Positions 16,198 through 23,671 of a stretch of DNA of 40,018 nucleotides are shown one piece after another (the first letter of the stretch is position 1; each line of letters starts with the position of its first letter). The translations under genes and the position numbers were made by a program. The notes beneath the pieces were generated by a model. It worked only from the letters and a program-made list of their open reading frames with translations, searched no databases and was not told where the DNA came from. Source of the DNA: Deltaproteobacteria bacterium UBA6106 (lineage in GTDB: Bacteria; Desulfobacterota; Syntrophorhabdia; Syntrophorhabdales; Syntrophorhabdaceae); contig DIWM01000049.1 of assembly GCA_002428485.1 (NCBI GenBank), positions 92,118 to 132,135 on the forward strand, read 5' to 3'.

Positions 16198-17832
16198 ATG
16201 GACATTTCCGCCAACATTGTTGACATTCTCAACGGTACTGTATTTCCGGGAACCATAGAGATAAGAAACGGGATTATCTCGCGCATCGTGAGGGATGACG
16301 GGAAATACGGTACGTATATCATGCCCGGCTTTATCGATGCGCACGTGCACGTTGAAAGCACGATGCTTGTCCCCGCCGGGTTTGCCCGGCTTGCGGCACG
16401 GCACGGCACTGTTGCCACGGTTTCCGACCCCCATGAGATCGCGAATGTCCTTGGCATCGAAGGCGTTCACTATATGATCGAAAACGGGAGGTCCGTTCCT
16501 TTCAAATTCTTCTTCGGTGCATCACCCTGTGTTCCTGCCACGCAGTTTGAAACGTCAGGCGCAACGCTCGACCCGGGCGCTGTGGAGGCCTTGCTGCAAA
16601 AAAAAGAGATCCGGTATTTAAGTGAAATGATGAACTTCCCCGGTGTGATCAATAATGACCCCGATGTGATGGCAAAGATAGCGCTCGCAAAAAAATATAA
16701 AAAACCTGTTGACGGCCACGCGCCGGGCCTGAGGGGAAAAGGGCTGGAGCAATATATAAATGCCGGAATCTCAACCGACCACGAGGCGTTCACCTACGAC
16801 GAGGCAAAAGAAAAGATCTCCCTCGGCATGAACATCCTGATCCGGGAAGGGTCTGCGGCGAAAAATTTTGATGCACTGAGCCCGCTTATCATGCAATACC
16901 CTTCACAGTGCATGTTGTGCAGCGATGATCTGCACCCTGATGACCTCGTCAGGGGACATATCAACCGGCTTGTCAAAAGGGCATGTGATATGGGTATCGA
17001 TACGATGACGGTCCTGCGGTGCGCCTGCCTGAACCCTGTCTTGCATTATAATCTGGACGTGGGGCTTCTCAGGGCAGGGGACGATGCAGATTTTATTGAG
17101 ATCGACAACCTCAACGATATGAACGTGCTGAAGACGTATATCAGGGGAATTCTTGTTGCTGAAAATGGGGGATCGCTTATCCCCTATGCAGCCTCCCCTC
17201 ATGTCAATAATTTCAGCGCTATGGCGAAGAGGCCTGAAGATTTTGCGGTGCGCAGCCGGGAAGGAAGGGTCAACGTTATCGAGGCGATCAATGACCAGGT
17301 CATCACCGGCAGGATCGAAGCACGCCTTCAGCCTCGTAACGGGGTCATTACGTCTGACGCCGAGCAGGATATACTCAAGCTGACCGTTGTGAACCGCTAC
17401 GCAGAGGCGCCGCCTGCCGTTGCCTTTGTCAGGAATTTTGGATTGAAAAGGGGCGCGATCGCCGCGTCTGTTGCCCACGATTCCCACAACATCATTGCTG
17501 TGGGGGTTACCGACGAAGACATATGCAGCGCCGTGAATGCCGTCATTGCCGATAAGGGAGGGCTGTCGGTTGCGTACGATAACGTAACGGAGACGCTCCC
17601 GCTTCCTGTGGCGGGGCTTATGACCGATGAGGATGGTTTTAAGGTCGCGGAACAATATTCAAGGCTCAGCGAACTTGCTAAACAATTGGGGTCATCTCTC
17701 AGGGCGCCCTTCATGACCCTTTCGTTTATGGCGCTGCTCGTTATACCGAGCCTCAAGCTGAGCGACAGGGGGCTTTTCGACGGAGAGGCGTTTACCTTTA
17801 CAGACCTTAAGGCAGTGAAAGGTGAAAGGTGA
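16198..17832 (+). CDS. ade: Adenine deaminase
   Basis: Converts adenine to hypoxanthine and ammonia in purine salvage. 544 residues, amidohydrolase superfamily. MPGFIDAHVHVESTMLVPAGFARLAARHGT (near residues 42-71) has the HxH metal ligands with the VESTM motif that marks Ade; DPHEIANVLG, SEMMNFPGVINNDPDVMAKI, DGHAPGLRGKGLEQYINAGISTDHE (metal His and Glu) and CSDDLHPDDL (metal Asp) follow. The C-terminal Ade-specific domain includes SVAHDSHNIIAVGVTDEDI and PVAGLMTDE. The gene follows porG by 36 bases and probably shares its mRNA. Its last codons run into a 7-base tandem repeat that supplies the stop codon, so the extreme C-terminus is not conserved-looking. Confidence 0.94.
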   Translation: MDISANIVDILNGTVFPGTIEIRNGIISRIVRDDGKYGTYIMPGFIDAHVHVESTMLVPAGFARLAARHGTVATVSDPHEIANVLGIEGVHYMIENGRSVPFKFFFGASPCVPATQFETSGATLDPGAVEALLQKKEIRYLSEMMNFPGVINNDPDVMAKIALAKKYKKPVDGHAPGLRGKGLEQYINAGISTDHEAFTYDEAKEKISLGMNILIREGSAAKNFDALSPLIMQYPSQCMLCSDDLHPDDLVRGHINRLVKRACDMGIDTMTVLRCACLNPVLHYNLDVGLLRAGDDADFIEIDNLNDMNVLKTYIRGILVAENGGSLIPYAASPHVNNFSAMAKRPEDFAVRSREGRVNVIEAINDQVITGRIEARLQPRNGVITSDAEQDILKLTVVNRYAEAPPAVAFVRNFGLKRGAIAASVAHDSHNIIAVGVTDEDICSAVNAVIADKGGLSVAYDNVTETLPLPVAGLMTDEDGFKVAEQYSRLSELAKQLGSSLRAPFMTLSFMALLVIPSLKLSDRGLFDGEAFTFTDLKAVKGER

Positions 17833-17845
17833 AAGGTGAAAAAGG
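17818..17845. repeat. Short tandem repeat GTGAAAG at the 3' end of ade
   Basis: Four head-to-tail copies of GTGAAAG or near copies span the last codons and the TGA stop of ade. Beyond it, 17850-17910 holds CGTAAATCGTTAGGCGTC and CTTACGACTTACGATTCACGCC, low-complexity 'seacgccttacg' style repeats that form weak dyads between the convergent genes. No gene is present there. Confidence 0.6.
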
Positions 17846-17931
17846 ATCTCGTAAATCGTTAGGCGTCAGGCGATTAAACCCCTTACGACTTACGATTCAC
17901 GCCTTACGGGTTTGCCGCTGAATGCTGACGG

Positions 17932-20751
17932 CTATCTACTATCGACTGCCTTTATTATTTCAATGAATTTGTCGACGAGAAGAGGGTCGAACTGGGTTCC
18001 GGAGAATTTCAGCAATTCTGCGATCGCCTCCTGCTGTATCATTGCGTCCCTGTGCGGACGGGGATTCGTCATGGCCTCATAGGCGCTTACAAGAGATATG
18101 ATCCTGCTTTCCAGCGGGATCTCCTCGCCTTTTAATCCGAGGGGGTAGCCGTTCCCGTTCCACCACTCATGGTGCTTGAGGATGAAGTCCGCAATATGGG
18201 CAAGCTCCGGCGCCGCCTGGGCAATGCGGTGGCCTATATCAGTATGCTTTTGTACCTCAAGAAGTTCTTCTGAGGTAAGGCGGTCAGGCTTTAAAAGGAC
18301 CTGCTTGTGGATGCCGGCGTTGCCGATATCGTGGAACTGTGCGAGGAGGTGGAGGTCCTTGATCCTTTCTCCCGGAAGGCCTATGGCATTGGCAAGGGCG
18401 GCGACCATTCTCTGAAAACGTTCACGGGCTTCCTGCGTCATCTCGCCTTTCGCCTCAACGGTGTTTATCAGGTTCTGGATGATCGCGTTCTTGGCGCTTA
18501 CACTGCCGGCGAGCTTTTCCTTGTACATGTTGTTGTCGGCCTCCCTGTAAAGCTCAGAGACGCTTTTAATGTAGCCGCTCCGTACTGCGTATCCCGTGGA
18601 GACGCTTAAGGGCAGCTTCGGATTTGTTGTGTTGTACATGACGATCGCATTTTTGATCCTGGCGCAGATATTCTCCACCTTTGACTGGGGGCTGTTGGGA
18701 AGGAGTATGGCAAATTCATCGCCGCCAACCCTCGCCACAACGTCGCTTTCACGAAAGGACTCCCTGATCACCCTCGATGCGGTCCGGATAAGCTCGTCAC
18801 CCCTGTCGTGCCCCAGCGTATCGTTGACAAGCTTCAGCCCGTCGATGTCGCAGACGATAAGGCCAACGAGATCAAAGCGGCCTGTTTCGATACGGTGCAT
18901 CTCCTCTTCAAAATACGCGCGGTTGTAAAGACCGGTCAGGACATCATGGAGGCTGAGATATTTTAATTTCTCCTCTGTCTTTTTCAGGTCCGTAATCTCC
19001 TTTGAGATGACCGTTACATGTTTTGTCCTTCGTGTGAGGGCGTCCCTTACAGGGCTCAACGTCCTCAGAAAATAACGCTCTGCCTTGTTGTTCTTATGTT
19101 CATAACGGTGGGATGCTCCTGTCTCAAAGACCCTCTCAACAACATTCCGGAACTCCCTGGAATCCTCAAAGGCATGGAAATCATCGTATTGTTTCCCGAT
19201 GACGGCTTCTTCAGGCAGGCCGAGGCCTGTCAGCACCTTTTCGTTGGCATAAAGGTATCTGCAATCCCCATCGACCATATAGATGGCGTCGTCGGTTGAC
19301 TCCACGATCGAGCGGTATTTCTCCTCGCATGCACTGTTTTGACCTGTCATGCCGGCGGTTTTTTCATTATCTGTAAATATCTTCCCGGGATTGAGGATGC
19401 CCTTGGGGTCAAATGCACCCTTTATCCTTTTCATCAGCGCTATCTCCGCGTCGCTCATCTGAAGGCCGAGATAATCCTTAACGGTAATGCCGACGCCGTG
19501 CTCACCCGTTAAGCTGCCGTCCATCTCAACGGTCTTTTTATAGACCCTTTCCAGAATACTGTATGCCTCGTCCAGCTCGGCGAAGTTTCTCCGGCGGTAC
19601 ATTATTGTTACATGGAGGTTCCCGTCGCCGGCGTGTCCGAAGGTGGCGATGTTGACCGCAGGACCATGTTCGATCTCCCCGATAGCCTTTACGAGGAAAG
19701 GCAGCTTGTAGCGGGGCACCACCACGTCTGCCTCAAGATGGTCTTTTTTCATGGCCTTCAGGGCGGGGAGCGCCTCCCTCCGTATGATCCAAAAGCGCTC
19801 AGCCTCCTCCTCGGTCTCCGCAAGCCGTGCCTCCACGATGCCGTCGAAGCTGCCGCACAACGAGAGGATCTCCTGTGCCTCGTCGCTCGCAGCGCCTTCG
19901 TGGTGGCCATCCACTTCAATGAGGACCAGCGCATCGGCTTCCCGCTTCAGGGGCGTATTGATGTAGTCGGCGATGGCGTTGATCGTCATGTTGTCAACAA
20001 GCTCCATTGCGCAGGGTATGATGCCGGCCTTGAAGACCTCTACTACCAGGTCCGCGGCGTGGACGAGGTTGTTGAGGTAGAGGATTATGGTCTTTCGTAT
20101 CTTTGGCCTCGGAAGGAGCTTGAAGATGATCTTCGTGATGATCGCGAGGGTCCCCTCGGAACCGACAAGAAGGGCTGTCATGTCGTAGCCGGTGACGTTC
20201 TTGACGGTCTTGCGGCCGACCTCTATGACCTCGCCGTCAGGGAGGACTGCCTCCAGGCCGAGGACATAATCCCGCGTCACACCGTACTTTACGGCTCGTG
20301 TGTAACCGGCGTTCTCAGCCACATTCCCCCCCAGGGTGCTCTCAACGGTGCTCGAAGGGTCAGGCGGAAAAAAAAGGTTGTGTTTCCGCAGCGCCTGCTG
20401 GAAATCGCTGGAGATCACCCCTGGTTCTACCACCGCGAGCATGTTCTTATCGTCGATCTCAATGATCCTTTTGAACCTAAGCAGGGAAAGCACCGCCCCG
20501 CCCATCAGCGGGATCCCGCCCCCGGAAAGCCCGGTCCTGCCGCCCTGCGGGGTGACGGGAACGTCGAACTCCCAGGCGCGCTTCATGATCTTCGAGACCT
20601 CTTCGGTCGTTTCAGGCATGAGGACAACCTGGGGCATGGACTGCCTTTCTGTTGCATCGTAGGAAAAATGGGAAAGCCCTTCTCTGTCGAGGATGATCTG
20701 GTCTTCTTTCAAGAATGTCCGGAGGCCGCTGACAAATGCATCAAGGTCCAT
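17932..20751 (-). CDS. GlcD-type FAD oxidase fused to PAS-GGDEF-HD-GYP c-di-GMP module
   Basis: A single open frame joins a complete FAD-linked hydroxyacid dehydrogenase to a full signalling module; no stop or frame change lies between them. From the ATG at 20751 the protein has 939 residues. Residues 1-455 are GlcD-like: PVTPQGGRTGLSGGGIPLMGG (PCMH FAD-binding), PPDPSSTVESTLGGNVAENAG, ATFGHAGDGNLH, and a C-terminal LTGEHGVGI...FDPKGILNPGKIF that normally ends such enzymes. A short linker leads to a PAS domain (about 475-595), a GGDEF domain with intact RVGGDEF and an RESD inhibitory site five residues before it (near 675), and an HD-GYP-like domain with FHDIGN (near 805), HHEWW and GNGYP (near 868). 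Oxidation of glycolate, D-lactate or a similar acid could thus be tied to c-di-GMP turnover, which is inference. A promoter ends six bases before the start; an in-frame ATG 21 bases upstream falls in its spacer. Confidence 0.9.
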   Translation of the reverse strand: MDLDAFVSGLRTFLKEDQIILDREGLSHFSYDATERQSMPQVVLMPETTEEVSKIMKRAWEFDVPVTPQGGRTGLSGGGIPLMGGAVLSLLRFKRIIEIDDKNMLAVVEPGVISSDFQQALRKHNLFFPPDPSSTVESTLGGNVAENAGYTRAVKYGVTRDYVLGLEAVLPDGEVIEVGRKTVKNVTGYDMTALLVGSEGTLAIITKIIFKLLPRPKIRKTIILYLNNLVHAADLVVEVFKAGIIPCAMELVDNMTINAIADYINTPLKREADALVLIEVDGHHEGAASDEAQEILSLCGSFDGIVEARLAETEEEAERFWIIRREALPALKAMKKDHLEADVVVPRYKLPFLVKAIGEIEHGPAVNIATFGHAGDGNLHVTIMYRRRNFAELDEAYSILERVYKKTVEMDGSLTGEHGVGITVKDYLGLQMSDAEIALMKRIKGAFDPKGILNPGKIFTDNEKTAGMTGQNSACEEKYRSIVESTDDAIYMVDGDCRYLYANEKVLTGLGLPEEAVIGKQYDDFHAFEDSREFRNVVERVFETGASHRYEHKNNKAERYFLRTLSPVRDALTRRTKHVTVISKEITDLKKTEEKLKYLSLHDVLTGLYNRAYFEEEMHRIETGRFDLVGLIVCDIDGLKLVNDTLGHDRGDELIRTASRVIRESFRESDVVARVGGDEFAILLPNSPQSKVENICARIKNAIVMYNTTNPKLPLSVSTGYAVRSGYIKSVSELYREADNNMYKEKLAGSVSAKNAIIQNLINTVEAKGEMTQEARERFQRMVAALANAIGLPGERIKDLHLLAQFHDIGNAGIHKQVLLKPDRLTSEELLEVQKHTDIGHRIAQAAPELAHIADFILKHHEWWNGNGYPLGLKGEEIPLESRIISLVSAYEAMTNPRPHRDAMIQQEAIAELLKFSGTQFDPLLVDKFIEIIKAVDSR

Positions 20752-20757
20752 CGCACC

Positions 20758-20786
20758 ATTATAACCAAGCAATACATAACTTTCAA
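20758..20786 (-). promoter_or_regulatory. Predicted promoter of the oxidase/c-di-GMP fusion, abutting the start codon
   Basis: Minus strand TTGAAA (20781-20786), 17-base spacer, perfect TATAAT (20758-20763), then GGTGCG and the ATG at 20751. Predicts a leaderless transcript; no Shine-Dalgarno is visible. Confidence 0.6.
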
Positions 20787-20941
20787 CCTGGATTTTCTAT
20801 TACCGGGGCTCACGTCGCCCCCTCCAGCAGCAAAGCTGCCGGAGCCGCCCCCTCTCGCTCATGAACTCGCTATAGATTCCTATTTGCAAACATGATCATT
20901 CAGCTTCAGATGAAAGGCGGCTCGTAGCTCATAGCAAAATA
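20787..20941. other. Intergenic DNA with no gene recognised
   Basis: Between the fusion gene and R2 copy B is a GC-rich patch around 20810-20870 (GCCCCCTCCAGCAGC, AAAGCTGCCGGAGCCGCCCCC) with a small GCAGC-AAA-GCTGC dyad and a twice-used GCCCCCTC motif. It looks like further repeat debris. No open frame here has coding character. Confidence 0.4.
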
Positions 20942-21101
20942 AAATTCTAAATCCTAATATCGAAATCCTAAACAAATCCGAATGTTCAAAATTCAAAACG
21001 TGTTGAAGGGTATTTGTTTGGAACATTTGATATTTGAGTTTTGATATTGTTTAGAATTTGGTGCTTAGAAATTAGTGCTTATTTTTTCATGAGCTATGAG
21101 C
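20942..21101 (-). repeat. R2 AT-rich element, copy B (directly behind radical SAM stop codon)
   Basis: Reverse complement matches copy A (4388-4523) from CATAGCTCATGAAAAAA through AAGCACTAATTTCTAAGCACC, ATATCAAATGTTCCAAACAAA, CGTTTTGAATTTTGAACATTC to TTTGTTTAGGATTT, plus a further TTAGGATTTAG. It lies directly behind the stop codon of the radical SAM gene, preceded by GAACCGG. Confidence 0.75.
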
Positions 21102-21107
21102 CGGTTC

Positions 21108-22376
21108 TTACGGCATCAGCTTTGAACGGATGAGCCTGATGATCCTTTGTATCTCTTCTTCTGAGGCCCCGGAAACATTGATCTGGCTACCCTGAGTGTA
21201 TGGCTGCAGGGCGGCAACGATGTCCTGCGTCAGTCCCCCATACTGGCCCATGAAGGAACGTAGGCGCGAGGAGAGGCTGAAGGCTAGCTTGCCTTTCGGT
21301 GAAAGGGCGAGGTAGTCATCGATGACCTTCAGCATTTTCGTCCTGTCTTCCGGCAGACTTCCGCTCACATCCAGAAGGTTTGACGCGCTGTCGCTGACAA
21401 TTACCGTATCGGTCCTGATGTTTTCAACGAGTATTCTTATCTCCCGGACAACCTGTTCTTCCGACGCTTCTTCAAATTCACCATTCGCTACGGCCTCTGC
21501 GAGAGCTGTTTTGGGAAAGATCTCGAGGCTTCGTATGCGTACATAATCTGCCCCGGCTTCAGTGAGCACCCGGGCCGTATCCACGGCATGTTCCTTTGAC
21601 CACTGTGCTCCGCCCAGTCCCGGCATTATGTACACTGAAGGAGATATGCCTGCTTCTCTTGCTTTGCGGCATGCAATGACATGTTCTTCGCCGGTAACCC
21701 CCTTTTTCATGAACTCCAGTACCCTGTCGTTCCCGCTTTCGACGCCGAAATGGATGCGGTCCAGCCCTGCCTCCCGGAAGGCTTTCAGCTCTTCCTCTTT
21801 TTTCTTCACCGCTGACTGTGTCCTGCCGTAGACGGTAAAACAATTGAGCGTGGGGAAGCTGTCTTTTATATGGTTTACCGCTTCTGCAAAAAAATCCGGC
21901 GAGAGGAACAGGGAGTCTGAATCACCGAGAAAACATGTCTGCGCGCCGTTCATCCGCCAGGCAAGGAGGTGATATATGCTGTCTTCCAGCGAGGGTTCAT
22001 TTTTAAACCAGCTTGAGAACCAGGAGGGAGGCTCATCGCCCCCTTTTTTGTGCGGCGGGTCTTGCTTTCCTGCCCTTGCCTTCGCGACCTTTATCCCGGC
22101 GATCAGCCGTTCTGCCTCCTGATAATAACCGTCTCTTTGGGAAGGAATGTCTGAGGTGTAACGTGTCAGCAGGTCATCCAGTTCTTTTGCCCTGTCGATA
22201 TCCCGCTTTACCTCTTCGATGCTCCTCTTGCTGAATTTTACACCCTCTTTGTAGACAGGGCAAAACCTGCACCGGTTCCATCCGCAGTTCCTTGTGAGCC
22301 GGAAGGTAAGGCTGAAATTCTCAGTCGGCGGCCGTATTGAACATATCTCAAAGGGTTCAATCTTCGTTAAATCCAT
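21108..22376 (-). CDS. Radical SAM protein of unassigned function
   Basis: 422 residues. The cluster motif is LTRNCGWNRCRFCPVYKEGVKFSKRS near residues 28-50: three Cys in the spacing C-x4-C-x2-C rather than the usual C-x3-C-x2-C, a variant I recall in a family of 'B12-independent' radical SAM proteins with the NC-W-N-C-FC signature. An insertion follows (residues about 60-120), then FLGDSDSLFLSPDFFAEAV, TVYGRTQSAVKKKEEELKAFREAGLDRIHFGVESGNDRVLEFMKKG (near 205-240) and SPSVYIMPGLGG, which are the beta-strands of the radical SAM barrel with the GVESG SAM contact. The C-terminal 120 residues are helical. Substrate unknown. GAGAGGACTG before the ATG serves as ribosome binding site. Downstream of proS and the M24 peptidase, likely one transcription unit. 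Confidence 0.85.
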   Translation of the reverse strand: MDLTKIEPFEICSIRPPTENFSLTFRLTRNCGWNRCRFCPVYKEGVKFSKRSIEEVKRDIDRAKELDDLLTRYTSDIPSQRDGYYQEAERLIAGIKVAKARAGKQDPPHKKGGDEPPSWFSSWFKNEPSLEDSIYHLLAWRMNGAQTCFLGDSDSLFLSPDFFAEAVNHIKDSFPTLNCFTVYGRTQSAVKKKEEELKAFREAGLDRIHFGVESGNDRVLEFMKKGVTGEEHVIACRKAREAGISPSVYIMPGLGGAQWSKEHAVDTARVLTEAGADYVRIRSLEIFPKTALAEAVANGEFEEASEEQVVREIRILVENIRTDTVIVSDSASNLLDVSGSLPEDRTKMLKVIDDYLALSPKGKLAFSLSSRLRSFMGQYGGLTQDIVAALQPYTQGSQINVSGASEEEIQRIIRLIRSKLMP

Positions 22377-22468
22377 CAGTCCTCTCTCATGCCTGTTTTT
22401 CTCACCCTCTCACCTTCTGTTCTTCTGCTCGCCGAACGCCGAACGTACTGCGCCGAACGGGTTTTATA

Positions 22469-23671
22469 TCAGATGTATGTAATGTCTATCGGCGAGTCTG
22501 TCACGCGTTCAAGTCCATTCTTTCTCACGATAAAATCGACTTCGATGCCGATGGAGCCTTCCCCGGGTATGATAAATTTCGGTTCGAAGGCGAAGACCAT
22601 GCCTTCCTGGAGGATGATCTTGTGCCGCGGCGTGATCACGGGAAGCTCGTTTATCTCAAGGCCCAGTCCATGACCGATGAAGCCCACCTTTCCCTCGCCA
22701 TAGCCCATGAAATATTCATCCAGCCCTTCAAGTTTTGTCCTGTTGAGTGCCTTCATGAAGACCTCGGTTCCATCGATGCCCTCCTTCGCGAAACCCATCG
22801 CCTCCTCGATGATCTCCCGGGCCACGGCATGCCCTTTCAGATATATGTCCTTTAATTCTCCTATTGAATAGGCACGGGTTTCATCGGTAATATAGCCGTT
22901 ATAACCACCGCCATAATCGATGAGAAGCGGGATGCCCTTCTGAACCTTGTTGACGGACGGTCCCTGGGCAATGGCATGGGTGACCCCGGCCCCGGAGATG
23001 GGGACGTCGGCGCCCGATACGACGGTACCTGAAAGGCCGTGGGTAATGTACATGTTCATCATCTCCTGGTTCAGTCCCCTCATCCGCAAAAACCCCTGAT
23101 GACCGTGAATCCTGCCTTCAGATTCAAGCACCGCGGCAATGTCCACCTCCCGCATGCCTTCCTGGATGATCCCTTTTGCCTTTTCAAAGACGTGGGAGAC
23201 GATCTCTCCTGATCGTTTGATCTGCCGTATCTCGAAAGGGCTCTTGATCAGCCGCAGATCCCTTATCAGCGGCCAGACATCAACGATGTTATCGCAGCCC
23301 AGGATGTTCTTCCACCGCTCGAATACGAGCACCGGCAGGACATCAAGCTCCATGCCGCACCTTCCGCCCAGCATCCCGAGGCTTCCCAGAATATCTTTTA
23401 TATCCTTGTCTTTCTTGATCGGGGTTATCTCGAGGGGCGTTTCCTCCATTGCCCTCGAGAGGCTCTTCTCCACGAAGAATACGGGGTCTCTGTCAGCGGA
23501 TACGGCAAGTACTCCCCTCTGCAGGGTGCCGGTGAAATAAAAGAGGTCGACGTTCTGGAGAATGATCGCCAGGGCGATCCCTTGTTTCTCCATCCTTTCC
23601 TTCAGTTTATTGATCCGCCCCTGAATCTCTTCTTTTGGCGTCAGCTCAGCGACGTTTAAGCTCTTCAACAT
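22469..23671 (-). CDS. Xaa-Pro aminopeptidase-like M24 family protein
   Basis: 400 residues from the chosen start. The N-terminal creatinase-like domain (about 1-150) includes QNVDLFYFTGTLQRGVLAVSADRDPVFFV. The catalytic pita-bread domain keeps all five metal ligands: DYGGGYNGYITDETRAYSIG (two Asp), GHGLGLEINELP (His), FAFEPKF (Glu) and IGIEVDF (Glu). It should cleave Xaa-Pro or related dipeptide bonds, or be a creatinase-type relative. The ATG at 23671 follows GGGAGGG by nine bases and begins MLKSLNVAEL; a frame extension to 23692 is possible. Either start overlaps the end of proS (26 bases for this one), so the gene is co-transcribed with proS. Cytoplasmic, no signal peptide. Confidence 0.88.
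   Translation of the reverse strand: MLKSLNVAELTPKEEIQGRINKLKERMEKQGIALAIILQNVDLFYFTGTLQRGVLAVSADRDPVFFVEKSLSRAMEETPLEITPIKKDKDIKDILGSLGMLGGRCGMELDVLPVLVFERWKNILGCDNIVDVWPLIRDLRLIKSPFEIRQIKRSGEIVSHVFEKAKGIIQEGMREVDIAAVLESEGRIHGHQGFLRMRGLNQEMMNMYITHGLSGTVVSGADVPISGAGVTHAIAQGPSVNKVQKGIPLLIDYGGGYNGYITDETRAYSIGELKDIYLKGHAVAREIIEEAMGFAKEGIDGTEVFMKALNRTKLEGLDEYFMGYGEGKVGFIGHGLGLEINELPVITPRHKIILQEGMVFAFEPKFIIPGEGSIGIEVDFIVRKNGLERVTDSPIDITYI

Noticed and set aside
19612..20895. 427-codon open frame on the plus strand
   Set aside because: Antisense shadow of the GlcD domain; high GC third positions leave the opposite strand open. Translation is Arg/His/Gly-rich without any family pattern.
22337..22855. 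172-codon plus-strand frame over the M24/radical SAM junction
   Set aside because: Mostly antisense to the M24 peptidase gene, no coding signals of its own.
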